A stretch of 10,318 nt of DNA, taken from NCBI GenBank assembly GCA_947374105.1, contig CANCAO010000030.1:1-10318 (forward strand), in the 5' to 3' direction. The DNA is from Comamonadaceae bacterium. Lineage in GTDB: Bacteria > Pseudomonadota > Gammaproteobacteria > Burkholderiales > Burkholderiaceae_C. The translations under genes were made by a program, and so were the position numbers. Numbering within the stretch: the first letter of the stretch is position 1; every line of letters starts with the position of its first letter. Shown one piece after another: positions 1-9,990 of the stretch. The notes under the pieces are model-generated. The model worked only from the letters and a program-made list of their open reading frames with translations, did no database searches and was not told the DNA's origin.

Positions 1-400
1 GTTTTTTATCCATCAGGTAGGCCTCACCTATGTACTCGTTGGCCCCCCGATGCTCGGAGTCGAATTTGAGCGCGAGCCGGTATTGCTCAAAGGCGCGTGG
101 CAAGTCAGGTGTAGCCTGCTTGCGGTAAGAGTAACCCAGCAGGTTGTGCAGTTCGGCATTGCCGGGATGCTCTTGCACTGCCAGCGTGAGCTCAGCGATG
201 GATTTCTTGAAGTCTTTGGCCTTGATGGCTTCGCGCGCCACAGTGATACGTTCTTTGTTGCCGCCTGTTCTGGTCGGCTGGCTGGCTGGTTCCGGCGTGG
301 TGAAGGTGTCGGCTGCGAAGGCCGAACCACTTTGCAGTGCCATGACGACTAACGCAACGGATGCAACTGAAACTACGCACGCCCGGTTAAACAAATACAT
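1..400 (-). CDS. Exported tetratricopeptide-repeat protein, N-terminal part (gene runs off the left edge)
   Basis: Translating the minus strand from the ATG at 398-400 gives 133 residues with no stop before the window edge. Residues 1-30 look like a Sec signal peptide: an Arg near the N-terminus (NRACVV), a hydrophobic stretch (VASVALVVMAL) and a cleavage motif AFA-AD around residues 27-30. There is no lipobox, so a soluble periplasmic product is likely. A short Pro/Thr-rich segment follows, and from about residue 53 there are TPR-like helix pairs: AREAIKAKDFKKSIAELTLA, then NAELHNLLGYSYRK, then PRAFEQYRLALKFD, then NEYIGEAYLMDKK. The spacing of Gly/Ala/Tyr positions and the acidic residue after each helix pair fit TPR units. 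The start is supported by AAGGAG six bases upstream. TPR proteins are protein-interaction scaffolds; the partner cannot be told from here. The gene is separated from the upstream pdh operon by a terminator, so it probably has its own promoter. Confidence 0.85.
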   Translation of the reverse strand, partial: MYLFNRACVVSVASVALVVMALQSGSAFAADTFTTPEPASQPTRTGGNKERITVAREAIKAKDFKKSIAELTLAVQEHPGNAELHNLLGYSYRKQATPDLPRAFEQYRLALKFDSEHRGANEYIGEAYLMDKK

Positions 401-406
401 GAAACG

Positions 407-412
407 CTCCTT
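407..412 (-). promoter_or_regulatory. Ribosome binding site of the TPR gene
   Basis: On the minus strand AAGGAG lies six bases before the ATG at 400. It is a near-consensus Shine-Dalgarno sequence and decides the start of a gene whose other end is outside the window. Confidence 0.8.
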
Positions 413-448
413 GATGTGTTTTCGTTGAAAAAACGTATGGCGATGGGT

Positions 449-595
449 TCAATAGCCCATGCTGCCTTTGCCGTCTGGAATACCCTTGCGATCTGCGATT
501 TGCCAGAATGTCTGCGGATTGATAAGGCTCGCCAGAAACTCCAACTCTTCATCGGTACCCGTGATTGTGACCGCTTGGCCTACGTCTATTACCAC
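449..595 (-). other. Small unassigned reading frame (48 codons from GTG), possible small gene or gene remnant
   Basis: On the minus strand a frame with GTG at 593-595 and TGA at 449-451 encodes 48 residues, containing TDEELEFLASLINPQTFW, then IADRKGIPDGKGSMGY. The frame is open upstream to an in-frame TAA at 644-646 but has no ATG. The composition looks protein-like: many codons begin with a purine, third positions are mixed, and the peptide has an acidic helix-like segment followed by a Gly-rich tail. GAGG lies only two bases before the GTG, too close for a good ribosome binding site. An AUA codon at 587-589 would be better spaced but is a very rare start. It begins directly behind the pdh terminator and ends about 50 bases before the TPR start. 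It could be a small protein, the tail of a decayed gene, or chance. I recognise no family. Confidence 0.3.
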
Positions 596-601
596 ACCCT
601 C

Positions 602-638
602 AAAGCAAAAAGCCCGAACCGGTGAGGGTTCGGGCTTT
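602..638 (-). terminator. Intrinsic terminator of the aceE-aceF-lpdA operon
   Basis: A perfect 12-bp stem is formed by AAAGCCCGAACC (609-620) and its complement (627-638), around a 6-base loop. Read on the minus strand the stem is followed by TTTTTGCTTTG (the first three T are in the stem), a good U-tract. It sits 23 bases beyond the lpdA stop codon. In the plus direction the stem is followed by GCAGCTTAGC, a poor U-tract, so the terminator serves the minus-strand operon. Confidence 0.9.
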
Positions 639-661
639 GCAGCTTAGCTTGAATGCTTGAT

Positions 662-2533
662 CTATTTGCGCGCAGGCGGCAAATCGGTACAAGATCCATG
701 TGCCACCTCAGCCGCCATGCCAATGCTCTCACCCAGCGTGGGGTGCGGATGAATGGTCTTGCCGATGTCGATGGCGTCTGCGCCCATTTCGATCGCCAGT
801 GCAATCTCACCAATCATGTCGCCCGCATGCGTGCCGACCATACCGCCACCCAGGATCTTGCCGTGACCGTGGGCTTCTGGTGAGTCATCAAACAAGAGTT
901 TGGTGACGCCTTCGTCGCGGCCGTTGGCAATGGCGCGGCCGGATGCCGTCCAGGGGAACAGGCCTTTTTTGACCTTGATGCCTTGCGCCTTGGCTTGGTC
1001 TTCGGTGAGGCCGACCCATGCCACTTCGGGGTCAGTGTAGGCCACGCTTGGGATGACACGGGCGTTGAAGGCGGCTGCGGCCAGTTCCTTGTTGCCTTGC
1101 AGTTCACCGGCAATCACCTCTGCCGCCACATGCGCCTCATGCACCGCCTTGTGCGCCAGCATGGGCTGGCCGACGATGTCGCCGATGGCGAAGATGTGGG
1201 GCACGTTGGTGCGCATCTGGATATCGACGTTGATGAAGCCACGATCCGTCACTGCCACACCGGCTTTGTCGGCGGCGATCTTCTTGCCGTTGGGGGTGCG
1301 GCCTACGGCTTGCAGCACCAGGTCGTACACCTGCGGCGCGGGGGCCGTGCCACCCTCCTCCGCAGCCGCAAACGTCACCTCAATGCCTTCGGGCAAAGCG
1401 CGTGCGCCCACCGTCTTGGTCTTGAGCATGATGTTGTCAAAGCGCGGTGCGTTCATCTTTTGCCAGATTTTGACCAGGTCGCGGTCAGCGCCTTGCATCA
1501 GGCCGTCCATCATTTCCACCACGTCCAGGCGTGCGCCAAGGGTGCTGTACACGGTGCCCATTTCCAGTCCGATGATGCCGCCGCCCAGGATGAGCATGCG
1601 TTTGGGGACTTCTTTGAGTTCCAAGGCGCCAGTGCTGTCCACCACGCGGGGATCGTTGGGCATGAAGGGCAGGCGCACGGCTTGGCTTCCGGCGGCGATG
1701 ATGGCTTTCTTGAAAGCAATGGTTTTCTTCGTGCCGGTTTTTTCTTGCGCTGTGCCGGAGGTTTCTTCCACCTCAACGTGGTTGGCGCCGACGAAGCTGC
1801 CGTAGCCACGTACGATGGTGACCTTGCGCATCTTGGCCATGGCGGCCAGACCGCCGGTGAGCTTGCCGATGACTTTTTCTTTGTGGCCACGCAGGGTGTC
1901 CACATTGACCTTGGGCGCGCCGAATTCAATGCCCAGCGCACCCAGGTGGCTGACTTCGTCCATCACGGCAGCCACATGCAGCAGCGCTTTGGACGGGATG
2001 CAACCCACGTTCAGGCAGACGCCGCCGATGGTGGCGTAGCGCTCGACCAGGATGACTTTGAGGCCTAGATCGGCGGCGCGGAAGGCGGCCGAGTAGCCAC
2101 CGGGGCCTGCGCCCAAGACCAGCAGATCGCAGTCCAGATCAGCCGTGCCTGCAAAGCTGGCGGCTGCGGGGGCAGCCACAGCAGTGCTCTGTTGCGCGAC
2201 AGCTCCAACATCCGTTCGCCCTGAGCTTGTCGAAGGGCTTGGTGCGCTGGCTGAGGCTTCGACAGGCTCAGCCCGAACGGGTGTGGAAGACGCAGCATCA
2301 CTTTCAAGCAGCAAAACGACCGAGCCCTGCTTGACCTTGTCGCCCATCTTGACCTTGAGCTCTTTAACCACGCCGCCATGGCTGGCCGGGATTTCCATGG
2401 AGGCCTTGTCAGACTCCACGGTGATCAGGCTTTGCTCGGGCTTGATGATGTCGCCGGGTTTGACCAGCATCTCAATAACGGTGACTTCGTCGAAGTCGCC
2501 AATGTCGGGGACTTTTATTTCAATAGTTGCCAT
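662..2533 (-). CDS. lpdA: Dihydrolipoamide dehydrogenase (E3 of pyruvate dehydrogenase) with N-terminal lipoyl domain
   Basis: E3 reoxidises the dihydrolipoyl arms of the complex, passing electrons through a disulfide and FAD to NAD+. The 623-residue protein is longer than the classical form of about 475 because it begins with a lipoyl domain (residues 1-78; lipoylated Lys43 in ESDKASM). A linker (about 79-132) follows, then the flavoprotein: FAD motif GAGPGG (141-146), redox-active Cys173 and Cys178 in [16 protein letters not shown] motif GGGIIG (317-322), a second FAD segment HIFAIGDI, and the C-terminal HPT..E active site (His597, Glu602). E3 proteins with a lipoyl domain are known in Neisseria and Ralstonia. 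The start is supported by GAGG, four bases before ATG, and the RBS abuts the aceF stop nine bases upstream. The lipoyl domain is about 79% identical to that of the neighbouring E2 and shares 31 identical bases with it (2322-2352 versus 3693-3723). Linker residues 85-108 are encoded by a palindromic repeat. It is the last gene of the operon. Confidence 0.97.
   Translation of the reverse strand: MATIEIKVPDIGDFDEVTVIEMLVKPGDIIKPEQSLITVESDKASMEIPASHGGVVKELKVKMGDKVKQGSVVLLLESDAASSTPVRAEPVEASASAPSPSTSSGRTDVGAVAQQSTAVAAPAAASFAGTADLDCDLLVLGAGPGGYSAAFRAADLGLKVILVERYATIGGVCLNVGCIPSKALLHVAAVMDEVSHLGALGIEFGAPKVNVDTLRGHKEKVIGKLTGGLAAMAKMRKVTIVRGYGSFVGANHVEVEETSGTAQEKTGTKKTIAFKKAIIAAGSQAVRLPFMPNDPRVVDSTGALELKEVPKRMLILGGGIIGLEMGTVYSTLGARLDVVEMMDGLMQGADRDLVKIWQKMNAPRFDNIMLKTKTVGARALPEGIEVTFAAAEEGGTAPAPQVYDLVLQAVGRTPNGKKIAADKAGVAVTDRGFINVDIQMRTNVPHIFAIGDIVGQPMLAHKAVHEAHVAAEVIAGELQGNKELAAAAFNARVIPSVAYTDPEVAWVGLTEDQAKAQGIKVKKGLFPWTASGRAIANGRDEGVTKLLFDDSPEAHGHGKILGGGMVGTHAGDMIGEIALAIEMGADAIDIGKTIHPHPTLGESIGMAAEVAHGSCTDLPPARK
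2212..2280. repeat. REP-type palindromic repeat inside the lpdA linker
   Basis: Two 25-base arms, 2212-2236 and 2256-2280, are inverted copies matching at 21 of 25 positions with a 19-base spacer. The right arm reads CTTCGACAGGCTCAG then CCCGAACGG; the left arm reads CCGTTCG then CCCTGAGCTTGTCGAAGG. I recognise this as a dispersed palindrome common in Comamonadaceae genomes, where annotated proteins containing it show strings such as VRAEPVE and STSSGRT. Here it is read in frame as residues 85-108 of E3, between the lipoyl domain and the FAD domain, a place where a flexible insert is tolerated. The family assignment is from memory; the inverted repeat is directly visible. Confidence 0.8.
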
Positions 2534-2542
2534 GGTGACCTC

Positions 2543-3904
2543 TTAAAGCAAAACACGACGGAAATCACCAAGCACCTGACTCAGGTAGGCGTTAAAACGT
2601 GCGCCAGAGGCACCGTCAATCACGCGGTGATCGTAAGACAGAGACAGGGGCATGATCAGGCGCGGCTGGAAGGCCTTGCCGTCCCAAACAGGCTTTATCG
2701 CGCCACGTGACAAGCCCAGAATGGCCACTTCTGGCGCGTTGATGAGCGGTGTGAAGTAGGTCGTTCCGATGCCTCCGAGTGAGGAGATCGAGAAGGTGCC
2801 GCCTTGCATGTCGCCTGCGCCCAGTTTGCCATCACGCGCCTTTTTGGACAGTTCGGCCATTTCAGCGGATATCTCCACCACGCCCTTTTTGTCAGCGTTC
2901 TTGAGCACGGGCACAACCAGGCCGTTGGGCGTGTCGGCCGCGAAGCCGATGTTCCAATAGTTCTTGAGCACCAGTTGATCACCATCGAGACTTGAATTGA
3001 ACTCGGGGAATTTCTTGAGCGCAGCCACAGCCGCTTTGATGACGAAGGCCAGCATCGTGAACTTGACGCCTGACTTTTCATTCTCTTTGTTGAGTTGCAC
3101 ACGCAGGGCTTCCAGCTCGGTGATGTCAGCATCTTCATAGCTGGTGACGTGCGGAATCATGACCCAGTTGCGGTGCAGATTGGCGCCGCTGATCTTCTTG
3201 ATGCGCGAGCGGTCTTTGTACTCCACCGGGCCGAACTTGGCGAAGTCCACCTTGGGCCAGGGCAAGAGATTCAAGCCTGCGCCATCGCCACCACCACCCG
3301 CAGGCGCTTTGGCCGCCTGGGCCTTGGTCTGGGCACTGCCCGCCATGACGGCCTTGGTGAAGTCTTGCACGTCGTCTTGGGTAATTCGGCCTTTGGGGCC
3401 ATTGCCTTTGACTTCGTCCAGCGGCACGCCGAGTTCACGGGCGAACTTGCGCACGGAGGGCGATGCATGGGGCAACTCGCCTGTGGGGGCGATGGTGGGG
3501 TTGTGGGCCGGGGTTGCAAGCGTTGCGGCGACCGGACTGGCCGGTGCCGGTGCGGCCACGGCAGCAACCACAGGGGCAGGTGCACTAGCCGCTACAGAAA
3601 CAGGAGCTGCATGTGCAGGTGCTGCGGGGGCTGCAGGCGCATTGGCTGCCGAACTGGCGCTCGAATCCGCCGCCTCCAGCACCAACACCACTGAGCCCTG
3701 CTTGACCTTGTCGCCCATCTTGATGCGCAACTCTTTGACCACGCCCGCTGCGGACGATGGAATCTCCATTGACGCCTTGTCCGACTCAACCGTGATCAGG
3801 CTTTGTTCGGCCTTCACTGTATCGCCAGGTTTGACCATCAACTCGATCACTGTCACTTCATCAAAGTCACCAATGTCCGGGACTTGTACTTCTATCAATG
3901 CCAT
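2543..3904 (-). CDS. aceF: Dihydrolipoamide acetyltransferase (E2 of pyruvate dehydrogenase)
   Basis: E2 forms the core of the complex, carries the swinging lipoyl arm, and transfers the acetyl group to CoA. The 453 residues show one lipoyl domain (1-78, lipoyl-lysine Lys43 in ESDKASM), a long Ala/Pro linker (about 79-143), and a peripheral subunit-binding domain (about 146-184; PSVRKFARELGV then GNGPKGRITQDDV). A Gly/Ala linker and the acetyltransferase domain (about 215-453) follow, the latter ending with the catalytic motif DHRVIDG (His426, Asp430). Many enterobacterial E2 proteins have three lipoyl domains, so this is a short one-lipoyl version; the second lipoyl domain of the operon sits on E3. 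The start is supported by GGAG seven to eight bases before ATG, and the gene follows aceE by 20 bases. The stop TAA lies nine bases before lpdA, suggesting coupled translation. Confidence 0.97.
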   Translation of the reverse strand: MALIEVQVPDIGDFDEVTVIELMVKPGDTVKAEQSLITVESDKASMEIPSSAAGVVKELRIKMGDKVKQGSVVLVLEAADSSASSAANAPAAPAAPAHAAPVSVAASAPAPVVAAVAAPAPASPVAATLATPAHNPTIAPTGELPHASPSVRKFARELGVPLDEVKGNGPKGRITQDDVQDFTKAVMAGSAQTKAQAAKAPAGGGGDGAGLNLLPWPKVDFAKFGPVEYKDRSRIKKISGANLHRNWVMIPHVTSYEDADITELEALRVQLNKENEKSGVKFTMLAFVIKAAVAALKKFPEFNSSLDGDQLVLKNYWNIGFAADTPNGLVVPVLKNADKKGVVEISAEMAELSKKARDGKLGAGDMQGGTFSISSLGGIGTTYFTPLINAPEVAILGLSRGAIKPVWDGKAFQPRLIMPLSLSYDHRVIDGASGARFNAYLSQVLGDFRRVLL

Positions 3905-3924
3905 GTTGTGTCTCCGAAAAAGGG

Positions 3925-6642
<2,718 letters not shown>

Positions 6643-6695
6643 GACTCTCTCCTCGTCGGTTTGTTGGAATTAAATCTGGCCGGAGTGTCTCATAG

Positions 6696-6712
6696 TTCTT
6701 GAAATATTTCAA
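6696..6712. promoter_or_regulatory. Palindrome I, candidate operator
   Basis: TTGAAATATTTCAA (6699-6712) is a perfect 14-base palindrome. It overlaps a TTCTTG half-site at 6696-6701, the same hexamer that occurs in palindrome group II. Its position, 54-70 bases from the aceE start codon, suits a regulator site at the aceE promoter. No regulator can be named from sequence alone. Confidence 0.45.
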
Positions 6713-6752
6713 ATAATGATTATTGATTTCACAATGCAATAAATATTAGATT

Positions 6753-6773
6753 TTCTTGTTCAAGAATTCTTGA
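6753..6773. promoter_or_regulatory. Palindrome group II, overlapping candidate operators
   Basis: Three alternating hexamers lie side by side: TTCTTG (6753-6758), CAAGAA (6761-6766) and TTCTTG (6767-6772). The first two form a palindrome with a TT centre. The last two form the perfect 14-base palindrome TCAAGAATTCTTGA (6760-6773). The centre of that palindrome is 61 bases from the centre of palindrome I, close to six helical turns. This spacing would place both on similar faces of the DNA. The group lies about 30-50 bases before the kinase start. Confidence 0.45.
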
Positions 6774-6801
6774 GAGTTATGACCATTAAACTAAAGAATA
6801 T

Positions 6802-9360
6802 ATGCTTATTTACCGCGCCCCTTCGTTATCGAGACTGCGTCACATGACAGCAGTTAAACGACTGGGCTTCTGGTGGAGTCGGCAATCGCCGCTGCGCCAA
6901 GATCGGTATGCGATGTTGGCGCCGCTCATTGCCGTGTTTCTTTTTCTTGCAGCCATCGTTGCTGCCTTTGGTTATTTGCGACTTGAAGAAATGGAGCGTG
7001 AGCAAGAAGCTGTTCGGCATGACATCGAGTATGCACAACAACGCTTGCGCTTGCGACTGGTGGAGAGGCAAGAGCAACTCGTACGAATAGCCCATGAGAT
7101 TGCCAACAAAGAGATCTGGCTTGAACAATTTCGTGGAAAAGTTCAAGCTTTAATTTCCCAAAACCCTGAGCTCCACGGGGTAAGTTGGATTGATGAAAGA
7201 AAACGTGTCCGAGCCAGCGCGGCAAATCCCGTCCAAACCAGCAATCAGGCTAATGTTTTATCAAAAAATGTAGCCGCCTCATTGACTCCTACAGAGTCTG
7301 AAAGTGCATTTGCTCTGGCAAAGGAGCTGCTCCAGCCCATATACGTTCAACGCAGTGCGTTGATTGACAACCAGGCACTGCTGCAACTGCATATTCCTAT
7401 CGTGGTTAACAATCAATTCACGGGCGTCGTGCTAGCGGAGTTCTCTGTTGAGAACATGTACAGATACGGCGTGCCACCCGAAATTTCTGCCCGCTATGCC
7501 GTATCCATGATTGATGCAAAAGGTGCCGTTTTGGCTGGTAGCAGCATCCCAAAACGAAATCCAGCCACACAACTGCTCCCCTGGGGTCGACAAAACATCG
7601 AATATGAGGTTCCCGTCTCCCCGGTTGGCAACGGGCTACTCATTCGAGCACAAGCCTACAGCACATCGTTAGGTGTTATTGGCAGCGGCTTGTTCTGGTT
7701 GGTAGGCGCATTAAGCGCGCTGACCGCATGGATGTTGATTGGCAACTGGCGGCACACCCACAAGCGTTTACAAGCGCAACAAGCGCTTATCGCCGAGACC
7801 AGTTTTCGACGCGCCATGGAGGACTCCATGCCCACGGGCATGCGCACACTGGACATGCATGGTCGCATCACTTATGTGAATCCTGCCTTTTGTCAAATGA
7901 CAGGCTGGAGCGAAGCCGAACTGGTTGGTAAAACCGCCCCCTTCCCTTATTGGCCGGAAGAAGACCACGCCACCCTTATGGGAAGACTCAAAGATGAGCT
8001 AAATGACCGCATCACGCGCGGCGGCTTTCAGATCCGGGTTAAGCGCAAAGACAACGTCCGGTTTGACGCCCGTATCTACGTCTCTCCACTGATTGACCCA
8101 AACGGGCAGCAAAAAGGCTGGATGACGTCCATCACCGATATCACAGAACCGAACCGGATTCGCGAACAACTCTCTGCTTCGTATGAGCGCTTCACCACTG
8201 TACTGGAGGCGCTGGATGCATCCGTGTCCGTGGCACCTATCGGCACGGATGAACTCTTGTTTGCGAACAGAAAATACCGTCTCTGGTTCAATGATCAACC
8301 CAACACGCTGGTCAGTCAAGCAGCCAAGCTAGGCCTACCACCGACGCTTCCTAACGACGCAGGAATGGACACCGTAGACGCTTTGGCAGGCATGCCTTTT
8401 GAAGCCATCTCGGACAGCGAGACTGAAAGCAGTGAGGTGTTTGTCCCTGCGTTAGATAAATGGCTTGAGGTACGTACGCGCTATTTGACGTGGGTTGACG
8501 GGCGCTTGGCGCAGATGGTGATTGCCACCGACATCACACAACGCCACCATTCCCAAGAACAGGCTGCAGCACAGGCTGCGCGCGCGCAGACGGCGAGCCG
8601 CCTTATCACCATGGGTGAGATGGCCTCCAGTGTTGCACACGAGTTGAACCAGCCGCTGACGGCTATCGCCAACTATTGCAACGGAATGGTCTCGCGCATC
8701 AAGGCGCAGCAAATTTCTGAAGAAGAGCTACTCAACGCGCTTGAGAAAACAGCCAAACAAGCGCAACGAGCCGGACTCATCATTCAACGCATTCGGGCCT
8801 TTGTAAAACGCAGCGAACCCAATCGCAGCCTCTCCGACATCGCTTCCATGGTGGAAGAAGCTGTGGAGTTGGCCAACATTGAATTGCGCCGCTCCCATGT
8901 GCGCCTGATGTATCACATTGAGCCAACACTCCCCCCGTTGCTGGTGGATCCGATCCTGATTGAACAAGTCCTTGTCAACCTACTGAAGAATGCTGCCGAA
9001 TCCATCGTGCAAGCCAATCGATCCACGGAAGACCGACGCATAGAGCTGCGCGTGGCGGCGGTTGAGGTTGAAAACAAAAACGTTGTCGAATTTTCCATTT
9101 GCGACACCGGCAACGGAATCTCCGAAGAGGTGATGAAACGGCTATACGAATCCTTCTACACCACCAAGGCCGAAGGACTGGGCATAGGCCTGAGTTTGTG
9201 CCGCTCAATCGTTGAGTCCCATCAAGGCCGCATGAAAGCGGAGAACCTCTACAATGGCGCCGACGTCTCTGGCTGTTGTTTCACCTTCTGGATTCCTCAG
9301 ATGGAATCCACCAACGACACAGCCCACCCCCATCGACAAATAAACCCGGTTTCAGGATAA
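6802..9360 (+). CDS. Membrane-bound PAS sensor histidine kinase
   Basis: This 852-residue kinase would phosphorylate the response regulator encoded 3 bases downstream. Order of parts: cytoplasmic N-terminus; membrane segment about 37-59 (MLAPLIAVFLFLAAIVAAFG); extracytoplasmic region about 60-287 with a leading amphipathic helix and a Cache-like pattern (LHIPIVVNNQFTGVVLAEFS, then YAVSMIDAKGAVLAGSS); and membrane segment about 290-313. The cytoplasmic part has PAS 1 about 334-448 (TYVNPAFCQMTGWSEAELVG), a divergent PAS 2 about 462-579, and HisKA with phospho-acceptor His613 in VAHELNQPLT. An HATPase domain follows with N box Asn726/Asn730, G1 DTGNG (768-772) and G2 GLGIGL (792-797). The H-box and ATPase resemble the DctB/FixL group. 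No FixL haem site is evident. The start is uncertain: ATG 6802 has only AAAGAA upstream, and ATG 6844 (Met15) has no better site. Its ligand is unknown. Confidence 0.93.
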   Translation: MLIYRAPSLSRLRHMTAVKRLGFWWSRQSPLRQDRYAMLAPLIAVFLFLAAIVAAFGYLRLEEMEREQEAVRHDIEYAQQRLRLRLVERQEQLVRIAHEIANKEIWLEQFRGKVQALISQNPELHGVSWIDERKRVRASAANPVQTSNQANVLSKNVAASLTPTESESAFALAKELLQPIYVQRSALIDNQALLQLHIPIVVNNQFTGVVLAEFSVENMYRYGVPPEISARYAVSMIDAKGAVLAGSSIPKRNPATQLLPWGRQNIEYEVPVSPVGNGLLIRAQAYSTSLGVIGSGLFWLVGALSALTAWMLIGNWRHTHKRLQAQQALIAETSFRRAMEDSMPTGMRTLDMHGRITYVNPAFCQMTGWSEAELVGKTAPFPYWPEEDHATLMGRLKDELNDRITRGGFQIRVKRKDNVRFDARIYVSPLIDPNGQQKGWMTSITDITEPNRIREQLSASYERFTTVLEALDASVSVAPIGTDELLFANRKYRLWFNDQPNTLVSQAAKLGLPPTLPNDAGMDTVDALAGMPFEAISDSETESSEVFVPALDKWLEVRTRYLTWVDGRLAQMVIATDITQRHHSQEQAAAQAARAQTASRLITMGEMASSVAHELNQPLTAIANYCNGMVSRIKAQQISEEELLNALEKTAKQAQRAGLIIQRIRAFVKRSEPNRSLSDIASMVEEAVELANIELRRSHVRLMYHIEPTLPPLLVDPILIEQVLVNLLKNAAESIVQANRSTEDRRIELRVAAVEVENKNVVEFSICDTGNGISEEVMKRLYESFYTTKAEGLGIGLSLCRSIVESHQGRMKAENLYNGADVSGCCFTFWIPQMESTNDTAHPHRQINPVSG

Positions 9361-9363
9361 GTC

Positions 9364-9990
9364 ATGAATTTGATTCCCAAAAAAGGCACGATTTATGTGG
9401 TGGACGACGATGAGGCCGTGCGCGATTCGCTGCAATGGCTGCTCGAAGGCAAGAACTACTACGTGCGCTGCTTCGACTCCGCAGAGTCCTTCTTAAGCCG
9501 CTACGACCCACGTGACGTGGCCTGTCTGATCGCCGACATTCGCATGGGTGGCATGACCGGACTGGCACTGCAAGACCGGCTGATCGAGAGCCACTCTCCT
9601 TTACCCATCGTTTTCATCACCGGCCATGGCGACGTTCCTATGGCTGTAGACACCATGAAAAAAGGAGCGATGGACTTTATCCAAAAGCCCTTCAAGGAAG
9701 AGCAGCTCCTCGGTTTGGTCGAGCGTATGTTGGAGCAGGCACGCGAGACCTTCAAAGACCACGAGCAAGCCGCAAGCCGAGGCGCACTGCTAGCCAAGCT
9801 CACTGTGCGTGAAACTCAGGTGCTGGACCGTATTGTGGCTGGGCGTCTAAACAAACAGATTGCCGACGATCTGGGGATCAGCATCAAAACGGTGGAAGCG
9901 CACCGCGCCAACATCATGGAAAAACTCAATACCAACACCGTGGCTGACCTGCTGAAAATTGCATTGCAACAGGCCCCTGCAAGAGCTTAA
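9364..9990 (+). CDS. Two-component response regulator, FixJ/LuxR (NarL-type HTH) family
   Basis: The 208-residue protein has a receiver domain (about 8-125) and a LuxR-type helix-turn-helix (about 145-205). Receiver marks are the acidic pair Asp14/Asp15, phospho-acceptor Asp58 in LIADIRM, Thr86 in FITGHGD, and Lys108 in IQKPF. The HTH is visible as LTVRETQVLDRIVAGRLNKQ, then IADDLGISIKTVEAHRANIM. This is the FixJ arrangement, a transcription factor that dimerises on phosphorylation. The ATG follows the kinase stop after only three bases, and its RBS (AGGA) lies inside the kinase end, so the two are almost certainly co-translated partners. Target genes are not visible; the palindromes upstream of aceE and of the kinase are candidates. 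FixJ-like is a class assignment, not a claim about nitrogen fixation. Confidence 0.95.
   Translation: MNLIPKKGTIYVVDDDEAVRDSLQWLLEGKNYYVRCFDSAESFLSRYDPRDVACLIADIRMGGMTGLALQDRLIESHSPLPIVFITGHGDVPMAVDTMKKGAMDFIQKPFKEEQLLGLVERMLEQARETFKDHEQAASRGALLAKLTVRETQVLDRIVAGRLNKQIADDLGISIKTVEAHRANIMEKLNTNTVADLLKIALQQAPARA

Larger units (their letters stand above)
6643..6801. promoter_or_regulatory. Divergent AT-rich control region between aceE and the sensor kinase gene
   Basis: These 159 bases separate two divergent transcription units and are much richer in A/T than the genes on either side. They hold the aceE RBS (AGGAG, 6649-6653) and two palindrome groups (listed separately). There is also a looser inverted repeat TTATTG (6720-6725) / CAATAA (6737-6742). 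No clear sigma70 promoter for aceE stands out; the best try, TTGCAT then 17 bases then TTATTT on the minus strand, is poor. For the kinase, TTGAGA (6771-6776) resembles a -35, but the matching -10 would put transcription almost at the ATG at 6802. Binding by activators would explain weak core promoters; this is inference. Confidence 0.6.

Noticed and set aside
28..330. Minus-strand frame of 100 codons at the left edge
   Set aside because: It is the wrong frame of the TPR gene. The frame starting at 400 has an RBS, a signal peptide and TPR helices; this one has a Pro/Ser/Arg-rich product with no recognisable features.
416..625. Plus-strand open frame of 69 codons in the region between the TPR gene and lpdA
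   Set aside because: It runs into the pdh terminator hairpin and begins next to the TPR ribosome binding site. No RBS of its own. The minus-strand frame here looks more protein-like.
983..2068. Long plus-strand open frame (361 codons) opposite lpdA
   Set aside because: It lies wholly antisense to a well-supported E3 gene. Its His/Gly/Ala-rich product is what the opposite strand of a GC-rich gene gives. No RBS or family match.
6720..6742. Possible Fnr/Anr-type or CRP-type site in the divergent region
   Set aside because: TTATTG...CAATAA has an 11-base spacer, unlike the TTGAT-N4-ATCAA pattern, and the TGTGA present has no matching second half. Not enough to call.
6802..9360. Haem-based oxygen sensing by the kinase PAS domains, as in FixL
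   Set aside because: Although the catalytic core and partner regulator are FixL/FixJ-like, I could not see the FixL haem-pocket histidine context in either PAS domain.
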